From JBGSWL01 sp041752455 (GTDB lineage Bacteria; Pseudomonadota; Alphaproteobacteria; Rhizobiales; Rhizobiaceae): DNA of 21,756 bases. Under the pieces are notes generated by a model that was not told where the DNA came from, did not search any database, and was given only the letters and a program-made list of their open reading frames with translations. Made by a program: the position numbers and the translations under genes. This document shows, one piece after another, positions 15,568-20,902 of the stretch (positions are counted from its first letter, which is position 1; each line of letters starts with the position of its first letter). The DNA is taken from NCBI GenBank assembly GCA_041752455.1, contig JBGSWL010000013.1, forward strand, positions 1 through 21,756. The letters are read 5' to 3'.

Positions 15568-16356
15568 CGGCTTGGGCAGTGAGCCCCGCAGCGCCGTGAC
15601 CTCGGCGCGAAGGGCGCGAAGCTCTTCGAGGATCATTGTCTGGTCGTTGTGGATGGTTTCCCGCTCGTCGGAAGCTTGCACATCGTGCTCGGCTTGCATG
15701 GCGGAGACGACCACCCCGATGAACAGGTTGAGCACCGTGAACGTCGTCGATGCGATGAACGGGATGAAGAACGCCCACGCATACGGGTAGACCTCCATCA
15801 CCGGGCGGACGATCCCCATCGACCAGCTTTCCAGCGTCATGATCTGGAAAAGCGAGTAGGCCGAGGCAGGGATCGTGCCGAACCATTCGGGAAACGACGC
15901 GCCAAACAGTTTTGTCGCCATCACCGCGCCGACATAGAAAACAAGGCTCAGCAGCATCACGATCGAACCCATGCCGGGCAGGGCGTTGAGCAAGCCGCCG
16001 ACCACCCGGCGCAGCGACGGGACCGTCGAGACCAGGCGCAACACCCGCAGGACACGAAGCGCGCGGAGCACGGAAAACGCCCCGGCCGACGGCACCAAGG
16101 CCGCGGCGACCACAACGAGATCAAAGATGCGCCAGGGGCTGCGGAAGAAGTCGAGCCGGTAGACCGCAAAGCGGGCGATCAACTCGGCGACGAACACAGA
16201 CAGGATCAGCCGGTCGATCAGCGTCAGCACGGGGCCGGCGGCAGCCATCACGCTCTTTGAGGTCTCAAGGCCGAGCGTGATGGCGTTGATGATGATCAGG
16301 ATGATGATGGCCCGCTCGAATGATGCGGACTCGATGAGCAGTTTCAGCGATTTCAT
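15562..16356 (-). CDS. Single-domain voltage-gated sodium channel (NaChBac-like ion transporter)
   Basis: Four such subunits form a voltage-gated Na+ channel in the inner membrane. The 264-residue product has six membrane segments. S4 carries arginines every third residue (R98, R101, R104, R107; LRALRVLRVLRLV). The pore loop has T174-L-E-S-W-S (E176), matching the bacterial Nav selectivity motif TLESW. S6 is PFIASTTFTVLNLFIGVVV, followed by a C-terminal heptad-like coiled coil (about 232-257, EELRALRAEVTALRG) that tetramerises in homologues. The ATG follows CACGGTGAAACC. The gene lies 99 bp downstream of the interrupted glycosyltransferase in the same orientation, so the insertion may have polar effects on it. 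Confidence 0.93.
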   Translation of the reverse strand: MKSLKLLIESASFERAIIILIIINAITLGLETSKSVMAAAGPVLTLIDRLILSVFVAELIARFAVYRLDFFRSPWRIFDLVVVAAALVPSAGAFSVLRALRVLRVLRLVSTVPSLRRVVGGLLNALPGMGSIVMLLSLVFYVGAVMATKLFGASFPEWFGTIPASAYSLFQIMTLESWSMGIVRPVMEVYPYAWAFFIPFIASTTFTVLNLFIGVVVSAMQAEHDVQASDERETIHNDQTMILEELRALRAEVTALRGSLPKPS

Positions 16357-16455
16357 GGTTTCACCGTGGGCGGCAAGAGTTGCTGCTTCGATATAACGAT
16401 CGCTGCATCGCGGAGAAGGGGGAAGGTGCTTCTGCGCATTCTTTCTGTTGCTCCA

Positions 16456-17073
16456 CTAGCGCTTCTGGTGCGGCGCATGTGGCGTCTTTTCCCATCCGTA
16501 GGGGTCATGCAGGATTTGCCAGACCGCGCGCCACGCGGCCAGCGACAGGGCAAGCCAGTAGATCGGGATCAGGAGAATGCGCCAGCCGACGGCCCGTTGT
16601 CCGCGCCTCCCGGCCGCCCGCCAGGACAGGCTTGCAAACGCCAGATAGCTCGCAACGATCATCGCCAAATCCCCAAGGGCGAGCAGGTTCGCCAAAGGTT
16701 CGCGATCGCCTGTGGTCAGTCGTCCGGTCGAGAGCAGGGCAATGTGCAGGATGATCACCGGATGCAGCAAAGCCGAGACAAGTGTGCCGGACAATAGAAC
16801 CTGCATGACGGCCACCTGCCAGAAACCATGCCGCCTCAGGAGTTCGCCGGGGCGGCGGGTGTGGACCAGCCAGGTCTGGATCCAGCCCTTGTACCAGCGG
16901 GTGCGTTGGCGCAGCCATACCATCGGTTCATGCGGCGCATCCTCCAGCGTCGGGCGGGTAAGTGTCGCGCATCGGTAGCCCTTCCGCCAGAGCCGCAACC
17001 CGAGATCGGCATCTTCCGTCACATTGAAGGGGTCCCACAGGCCGGCTTCTCGAAGGGCCTCCGCGCGAAAATG
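16456..17073 (-). pseudogene. Family 2 glycosyltransferase, C-terminal fragment cut off by the transposon
   Basis: From the target duplication the minus frame reads HFRAEALREAGLWDPFNV, then TEDADLGLRLW and LRQRTRWYKGW, then a membrane-rich tail ending PHAPHQKR (205 residues to the stop). TED is the catalytic acid region and Q-R-T-R-W is the QxxRW motif of processive GT2 enzymes of the cellulose synthase type. Four or so hydrophobic segments follow, suggesting an inner-membrane enzyme that makes or exports a polysaccharide. No ATG is available near the break; a GTG at 17022 could at best start a fragment. The missing N-terminal part is at 20895-21756. Joining them across one CGAAAATG copy gives a continuous protein. 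Confidence 0.93.
17066..17073. repeat. Target-site duplication, left copy
   Basis: CGAAAATG, identical to 20895-20902. Eight bases is the duplication length known for IS1595-family elements. Confidence 0.93.
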
Positions 17074-17100
17074 CGGTCTTATGTAGCAAACGCACCAAGC
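17074..17100 (+). repeat. Left terminal inverted repeat of the IS1595-family transposon
   Basis: 27 bases starting CGGTCTTATG and ending GCACCAAGC. It matches the reverse complement of 20868-20894 at all 27 positions. Confidence 0.97.
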
Positions 17101-17117
17101 GGTGCCGCTACTCAGAC

Positions 17118-17222
17118 CGGTCTCAGAAAGGAGACCGCTCGATGAGCGCGAGGAAATGGATTGCAGTGGTGGCGCTTGCCGCCCTCATTGGGGGTGGCTT
17201 ACTTGTGCCAACTGCCAAAGCG
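17118..17222 (+). other. Hairpin, strong ribosome binding site and orphan signal-peptide-like start
   Basis: A 7-bp inverted repeat CGGTCTC/GAGACCG (118-124 and 131-137 of 17,000) with a 6-base loop contains AAAGGAG, placed 8 bases before an ATG at 17142. The first 27 codons read like a secretion signal (MSARKW, IAVVALAALIGGGLLV, then P-T-A-K-A). Beyond about 17199 the frame runs antisense to the membrane-protein gene and no longer looks like a real protein. It could be the remnant 5' end of a lost passenger gene, a short peptide, or chance. Confidence 0.3.
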
Positions 17223-18083
17223 AAACATGCTTATGTACGTGACCTCATGCCCGTTAAATTGGGCTGGCTCTCCGATGTTTATCACGTACCATCGGCACAC
17301 ATGCCCTCTGCCCTGCCCCGGCACGTCATAACTCATAGCGATAAAAAATGTCCCCATAGTGTGAGCTTGTTCTTGAGCAGTTATTGGCTCATGAGATGGC
17401 ATACCGCGGACCATCGTGTCTTTTACGGCTTCTCCGTTCGGAAAGATCGTCGGATGTGCGAACGGGAACCCTTTTTGGTCGAGGATTTCCCCAAAAATCC
17501 GGTCAGGCTCTACAGTAGAGAAGCCCATAATAATTCTTGTATGGACACTGACGTTTGTAGCGGGGGCCTTCCCGTAGTTTGTAACAGACACCTCGGGACT
17601 GATCACAACGTAACCGGGGGCCGTACTATGAAGCGTTCCCGGCTCGGTGATCTCGAAATCAAGCCAAGGCCGGTGTTCGCTACGCAAAATTTTATTGGCA
17701 TCGTCAGCGGCCCGAACCGTGTCACGGGTAGCTTGCAGGGTTCTGATAAGAAGCAATACGCCGATACCAGTCAGGAATACGCTCAACCATGCGGCCCGTT
17801 CGGCCCCCCTAGTCGATTGAGCTACCGACTCTTGGGCTGCCAAGTCACACCAATCAGGCTGATAGTCGCTTTGCCATTGGGCTTGATTGGATACCTGATC
17901 GCCTTGCGGGGATTGCGTGACTGGAGCCCTGTAACCACCGCTATCGGCGCAGCGCTGGTAGTAATAGCCGGCGGCATTTTCGTTGCCTACATTTGACGAC
18001 CAAACAGCGGCACAAAACAATGCCAAGATGCCAATTATCAGGAATCCAAATGAACGCTCTGCGTTTTCAGGGCTGTCAAACAT
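17199..18083 (-). CDS. Membrane-anchored passenger protein of unknown function
   Basis: The 294-residue product has two hydrophobic segments, about 11-28 (FGFLIIGILALFCAAVWS) and 99-117 (WLSVFLTGIGVLLLIRTLQ). The second is followed by a short helical stretch (ATRDTVRAADDANKILR) and then a soluble beta-rich part beginning SEHRPWLDFEI, with VTNYGKAPATNVSVH. That arrangement, a membrane anchor, helical linker and RPW...NYGKAPA domain, recurs in many uncharacterised proteobacterial proteins. I recognise the architecture but no function. Its start overlaps the DUF6471 gene by 46 bases, so the two are probably translationally linked. No good ribosome binding site is visible at 18083. Base composition is lower in GC than the flanking chromosome. 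Confidence 0.8.
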   Translation of the reverse strand: MFDSPENAERSFGFLIIGILALFCAAVWSSNVGNENAAGYYYQRCADSGGYRAPVTQSPQGDQVSNQAQWQSDYQPDWCDLAAQESVAQSTRGAERAAWLSVFLTGIGVLLLIRTLQATRDTVRAADDANKILRSEHRPWLDFEITEPGTLHSTAPGYVVISPEVSVTNYGKAPATNVSVHTRIIMGFSTVEPDRIFGEILDQKGFPFAHPTIFPNGEAVKDTMVRGMPSHEPITAQEQAHTMGTFFIAMSYDVPGQGRGHVCRWYVINIGEPAQFNGHEVTYISMFRFGSWHK

Positions 18084-18265
18084 TGAAGTAGGAATGCCGC
18101 CGTGAATTTGCCCCGTGAAAGCTTATTCCGCACGTTCACTTCCTTCTCGTCAACGCCTATCTCTGCCAACCTCTCGACTAGCTGCGCATAGGTGACGCCT
18201 TTGCGCTTCAATTCGGCCTTGAGCAGGTTTGCCGCCATCATCTCAAAGTCGGTCTTTTCTGCCAT
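18038..18265 (-). CDS. DUF6471 small protein (transposon passenger)
   Basis: The 75-residue product matches the DUF6471 pattern: LLKAELKRKGVTYAQLVERL, then AEIGVDEKEVNVRNKLSRG, then KFTAAFLLQCLTAL. It looks like a helix-turn-helix fold (a repressor-like helix bundle), so DNA binding is plausible, but the function of the family is not established. It is transcribed divergently from the transposase across 103 bp (18266-18368) that contain the transposase promoter and a palindrome. It is therefore a candidate regulator of the element. It overlaps the following membrane-protein gene by 46 bases. Confidence 0.8.
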   Translation of the reverse strand: MAEKTDFEMMAANLLKAELKRKGVTYAQLVERLAEIGVDEKEVNVRNKLSRGKFTAAFLLQCLTALKTQSVHLDS

Positions 18266-18311
18266 GTATCACCTATGATGCAAAATGTATCGCAAACGAT
18301 GATATATGCCC

Positions 18312-18340
18312 TTGCGTACAGTGCGTCAACGTACTATATC
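18312..18340 (+). promoter_or_regulatory. Probable transposase promoter
   Basis: TTGCGT (18312-18317) and TATATC (18335-18340) with exactly 17 bases between. Transcription would start near 18347, inside the adjacent palindrome, about 20 bases before the transposase ATG. Confidence 0.55.
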
Positions 18341-18357
18341 CGTTACATAGGTAACGG
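18340..18357 (+). promoter_or_regulatory. Perfect palindrome overlapping transposase transcription and translation start
   Basis: CCGTTAC, a 4-base centre ATAG, and GTAACGG form an 18-base inverted repeat. It begins at the last base of the -10 element, covers the expected transcript start and ends within the ribosome binding site (GGAG at 18356). It may be an operator for a repressor or a hairpin that hides the ribosome binding site. The DUF6471 protein next door is a candidate binder; this is inference. Confidence 0.5.
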
Positions 18358-18368
18358 AGACGATGACA

Positions 18369-19334
18369 ATGGCTCAGCACTTCCTTCTTTCCGCAGAGGC
18401 CCGCACCCTCTCGCTCAAGGGCATCTACAAGGCCGGTGAGGAAGCCGCTTACCAGACGTTCTGCAAGCTCCGTTGGCCTGCTGCCGACGGCAAGGCCGTT
18501 TGCGTGAAGTGCGGCTGCGACGAGACCTATTCGATCAGCACCCGCCGCACGTTCAAGTGCAAGGCTTGCTACGCCCAGTTCTCGGTCACGTCCGGCACCA
18601 TCTTTGCCAGCCGCAAGCTGGCTTTCACCGATCTGCTCGGCGCGATCTGCATTGTCGTGAACGCGGTCAAGGGCCTGTCGGCTTTGCAGCTTTCCCGTGA
18701 TCTGGACGTTCAATACAAGACCGCTTGGGTTCTCGCTCACAAGCTCCGCGAAGCCATGTCAAAGGACGTGCACACGGGCGAAATCCTGCAGGGTGAAGTC
18801 GAGATGGACGGCGCGTACTTTGGCGGTCATATCCGCCCGGCCAACATGAAGGACAAGCGCGTTGACCGCCGCAAGGCGAAGTACCAGACCGGCAAGCGCC
18901 GCGTCGTCGTCGCCATGCGTGAGCGCGCTGGTCGCACTCTTCCCTTCGTCACCCTGACTGAGGCGGAAGGCGTTGAACTTGCCAAGCTGCATATTGACCG
19001 CATGGCAATCGTTGCCGCCGATGAGGCTTCACACTGGGACGCACTGCATGCCGGTTGGTCTGTCGAGCGCATAAACCACAGCGAAGCCTACAGCGCACAC
19101 GGCAAACACACGAACTGGGTGGAGTCGTTCTTCTCGCGCCTTCGTCGCATGGTGTCTGGTCAGCACCACCACGTTTCGCCGCAGTACCTTTACCAGTACG
19201 CAAACCATGCCGCTTGGTGCGAAGATAACCGCCGCGAAAGCAACGGCGCGAACGGCGCTCGCTTGCTTGGCAACGCGCTGGCAATGCCGGTCAGCCGGAC
19301 GTGGAAGGGATATTGGCAGCGGTCAGATTCGTAA
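18369..19334 (+). CDS. IS1595-family transposase
   Basis: The 321-residue product begins MAQHFLLSAEARTLSL and contains an N-terminal zinc ribbon (C45-x2-C48, C64-x2-C67). An ISXO2-like DDE catalytic domain follows, with D147 in VEMDGAYFGG, D218 in AADEASHWDAL, and the third-position block H247-T-N249-W-V-E252-S-F-F. The N/E at the third site is the IS1595-type variation. Length is normal and the ending is intact, so the enzyme looks functional. I use the second ATG (18369) because GGAG lies 9 bases upstream; the ATG at 18363 is only 3 bases from it. It sits in the middle of the element, between passenger genes on both sides. Confidence 0.95.
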   Translation: MAQHFLLSAEARTLSLKGIYKAGEEAAYQTFCKLRWPAADGKAVCVKCGCDETYSISTRRTFKCKACYAQFSVTSGTIFASRKLAFTDLLGAICIVVNAVKGLSALQLSRDLDVQYKTAWVLAHKLREAMSKDVHTGEILQGEVEMDGAYFGGHIRPANMKDKRVDRRKAKYQTGKRRVVVAMRERAGRTLPFVTLTEAEGVELAKLHIDRMAIVAADEASHWDALHAGWSVERINHSEAYSAHGKHTNWVESFFSRLRRMVSGQHHHVSPQYLYQYANHAAWCEDNRRESNGANGARLLGNALAMPVSRTWKGYWQRSDS

Positions 19335-19366
19335 CATTTAGTCAACCGAGTCTCTGCACAATCCGC

Positions 19367-19396
19367 TTGCCGTGCCGAATCGCATCCTTATATGAT
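19367..19396 (+). promoter_or_regulatory. Probable promoter of the HicB-like gene pair
   Basis: TTGCCG (19367-19372), 18-base spacer, TATGAT (19391-19396), in the 100-bp gap after the transposase. The predicted transcript start near 19404 leaves a leader of about 30 bases with TAGGAG before the ATG at 19435. This gives the cargo pair its own promoter. Confidence 0.5.
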
Positions 19397-19434
19397 GAGA
19401 TTGGACTTAACCCGTCCGTTTAGGAGATGCCACA

Positions 19435-19704
19435 ATGACCACTATGAGAGTCATCGTGTTTCAAGAGCACGGCTTTTGGTACGCCCAAGGGCTTGAACAT
19501 GACATTTGCGTTCGCGGGAAGAACCTTGACGAACTTCAGCGCCGTTACAAGGTAGCGGTCCAACTGGAAAGCCAAGCAGAAGGCGGGGTAGAACGCATTG
19601 CCCAAGCCCCTCAAAAGTTCTTTGATATGTGGGCATCAAAGTCCGGCGGCTTCACGCCAGAGACTGACCCGAGCGTCCCGTTTGAATTTGGAATGGCCGC
19701 ATAA
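19435..19704 (+). CDS. HicB-like small passenger protein (candidate antitoxin)
   Basis: The 89-residue product has a beta-beta-alpha opening, MRVIVFQEHGFWYAQGLEHD, then ICVRGKNLDELQRRYKVAV and APQKFFDMW. This is the pattern of the partial RNase H-like HicB/DUF1902 fold, in which a short sheet is followed by an amphipathic helix and an APxxF segment. It lacks an obvious C-terminal DNA-binding domain, so it would be a minimal HicB-like protein. The ATG is preceded by TAGGAG. The next gene begins 3 bases after its stop, as in two-gene toxin-antitoxin units. The family assignment is moderate and the antitoxin role is inference. Confidence 0.6.
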   Translation: MTTMRVIVFQEHGFWYAQGLEHDICVRGKNLDELQRRYKVAVQLESQAEGGVERIAQAPQKFFDMWASKSGGFTPETDPSVPFEFGMAA

Positions 19705-19707
19705 AGT

Positions 19708-19974
19708 ATGGCATTTCCGTTTGGCGGCCATCCGACTCTAGCAGACTATATCGGTCAGGTCCGCCATGACCATGGCGCAAGAGCCCAAAGCGTTGTGGTC
19801 ACAGACGACTACGGTCATGTTGAGACAGCAATACGAATAACACTGCCAAGCGGCCTTTCGACCGTTGTCGTGGGCATTCAGCAGACCGAGCATTTGACGC
19901 CGACTGACATAGGTCAGATTGATCGGCGATTGGGGATTAAATCCCCATATTTCTCAGTTGACGCTGAAAACTAG
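19708..19974 (+). CDS. Small passenger protein of unknown function, partner of the HicB-like gene
   Basis: The 88-residue product opens MAFPFGGHPTLADYIGQVR and ends RRLGIKSPYFSVDAEN. It contains alternating beta strands (SVVVTDDYGHVETAIRITLP, STVVVGIQQ) and a C-terminal helix (TPTDIGQIDRRLGI). The strand-strand-helix order and the LTP..I..IDRRLGI tail recall the HicA fold loosely, but the HicA catalytic histidine in a G-x-H context is not evident, although GGH occurs near the start. It starts 3 bases after the HicB-like gene and its last 4 bases overlap the convergent winged-helix gene. I do not recognise the family; a toxin role is a hypothesis from position. Confidence 0.6.
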   Translation: MAFPFGGHPTLADYIGQVRHDHGARAQSVVVTDDYGHVETAIRITLPSGLSTVVVGIQQTEHLTPTDIGQIDRRLGIKSPYFSVDAEN

Positions 19975-20408
19975 GCTCTTAACCACACCACATTCCCCTT
20001 GCCGTCCGCACCCTTGCGGGCGGCATCTGTCTGTCTAAGGCACTTGCCTACGCGCTTGGTCAAATCGCCCATGGTTTTCCTGTCGCGGGCGTCCTGACCG
20101 TTCAACTCCATGAGTTCCTGCGCGATCTGGCGTGATGTGAGCGGGCCTTGTGCGCGCCTCAGGACGTCCATGCAGGCGCGGAATAGCTCACCCTTGCCAA
20201 ACACCACATGGCGCTTCTGGCGAGGCATCTGTGCGTCCAGATCGCCGGTATAGCCTAGGACGCCTAGAGTGCGGTCCAAGGCGTCCAGGTCGTTCTTGAT
20301 GGCGGCTATGCGGTCCCTGAGGGCTACAGCCTCACCTAGGAGATCGGCGCGCTTGGTAAGCAGTCCGGATATGGTGTGATCGAATGTGTCTGTTCTGGCG
20401 TGTCGCAT
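19971..20408 (-). CDS. Coiled-coil/winged-helix passenger protein
   Basis: The 145-residue product has an N-terminal helical, coiled-coil-like part (about 8-50: TISGLLTKRADLLGEAVA, LRDRIAAIKNDLDALDRTL). The C-terminal part resembles a winged helix (about 70-145). It reads GELFRACMDVLRRAQGP, then LTSRQIAQELMELNG as helix-turn-helix, then RVGKCLRQTDAARK and a final strand NVVWLRA. It is probably a dimeric DNA-binding protein; the target is unknown. The start ATG follows AGCAGGAGAA on the minus strand. It is divergent from the WYL-like gene with only 38 bp between, suggesting shared control. It overlaps the end of the preceding plus-strand gene by 4 bases. Confidence 0.75.
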   Translation of the reverse strand: MRHARTDTFDHTISGLLTKRADLLGEAVALRDRIAAIKNDLDALDRTLGVLGYTGDLDAQMPRQKRHVVFGKGELFRACMDVLRRAQGPLTSRQIAQELMELNGQDARDRKTMGDLTKRVGKCLRQTDAARKGADGKGNVVWLRA

Positions 20409-20446
20409 GATGCAATTCTCCTGCTGTTAAGCGAGGGAGGAAAGCC

Positions 20447-20731
20447 ATGAACAAAACAGATATGATCTGCGATGCAATACGAGGCAAAGAGGTACTGTCG
20501 ATCACCTATGACGGAAGGGTCCGAACTATCGAACCTCACCTTCTCGGCTATGACAGCGACGGCGACCTGACCTTGAGCGCATGGCAGTTATCAGGAACAG
20601 GGCAAGGCTGGCGCGATTTTCATGTTTCCAAAGTAAGCGGGCTTGCCACAACTGGACAAACCTTCTCAAGCGCGCGCTCAGGCTACAATCCTCGGGATGA
20701 GACGATTGACCGGGTTGTTTGCCGTCTTTGA
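20447..20731 (+). CDS. Small WYL-like passenger protein
   Basis: The 94-residue product reads like a stand-alone WYL-type beta domain: AIRGKEVLSITYDGRVRTIEP, then HLLGYDSDGDLTLSAWQLSG, WRDFHVSKVSGL, and a closing GYNPRDETIDRVVCRL. WYL domains bind ligands or nucleic acid and often regulate mobile or defence genes, but those usually carry an attached helix-turn-helix, which is absent here. A strong ribosome binding site (GAGGGAGGAA) precedes the ATG. It is divergent from the winged-helix gene across 38 bp, so the two may supply DNA-binding and sensing parts of one regulator. This is a hypothesis. Confidence 0.7.
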   Translation: MNKTDMICDAIRGKEVLSITYDGRVRTIEPHLLGYDSDGDLTLSAWQLSGTGQGWRDFHVSKVSGLATTGQTFSSARSGYNPRDETIDRVVCRL

Positions 20732-20867
20732 AGCCTCCGCAGTTGCATGGCATAGGCCAACGTGCAGGTGCCGAATGCAGAGCACACGATGACCAATGAT
20801 CTGAGAACATGACCTTCTCCTATTGGGTTGAAATTGTAGTGGAATCAGGGCTTTGCCGGTAGCTTGG

Positions 20868-20894
20868 GCTTGGTGCGTTTGCTACATAAGACCG
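20868..20894 (-). repeat. Right terminal inverted repeat of the IS1595-family transposon
   Basis: 27 bases, reverse complement of 17074-17100 with no mismatch. Its end supplies the G-L-M-stop that ends the N-terminal glycosyltransferase fragment at 20882. Confidence 0.97.
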
Positions 20895-20902
20895 CGAAAA
20901 TG
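20895..20902. repeat. Target-site duplication, right copy
   Basis: CGAAAATG, identical to 17066-17073. Confidence 0.93.

Larger units (their letters stand above)
17074..20894. mobile_element. 3,821-bp IS1595-family transposon with six passenger genes
   Basis: The element is bounded by perfect 27-bp terminal inverted repeats and flanked by an 8-bp direct repeat, and it interrupts a glycosyltransferase gene whose frame is restored by precise excision. It encodes one IS1595-type transposase in the middle (18369-19334). To its left are two cargo genes on the minus strand and to its right four more, two plus, one minus, one plus. Simple IS1595 elements are about 1 kb, and related cargo-bearing elements are known in the family. 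The last 136 bp before the right repeat (20732-20867) hold no visible gene. The cargo is visibly less GC-rich than the surrounding chromosome, especially the left membrane-protein gene, while the transposase uses GC-rich codons. Confidence 0.95.

Noticed and set aside
17066..17074. Alternative boundary with a 28-bp repeat and 6-bp duplication
   Set aside because: It gives the same restored sequence, but an 8-bp duplication is the known IS1595 length, so the 27-bp/8-bp reading is preferred.
17142..17996. 284-codon plus-strand frame as a full secreted protein
   Set aside because: Only the signal-like start is plausible. The remainder is antisense to the membrane-protein gene and has an odd Cys/His/Arg-rich composition.
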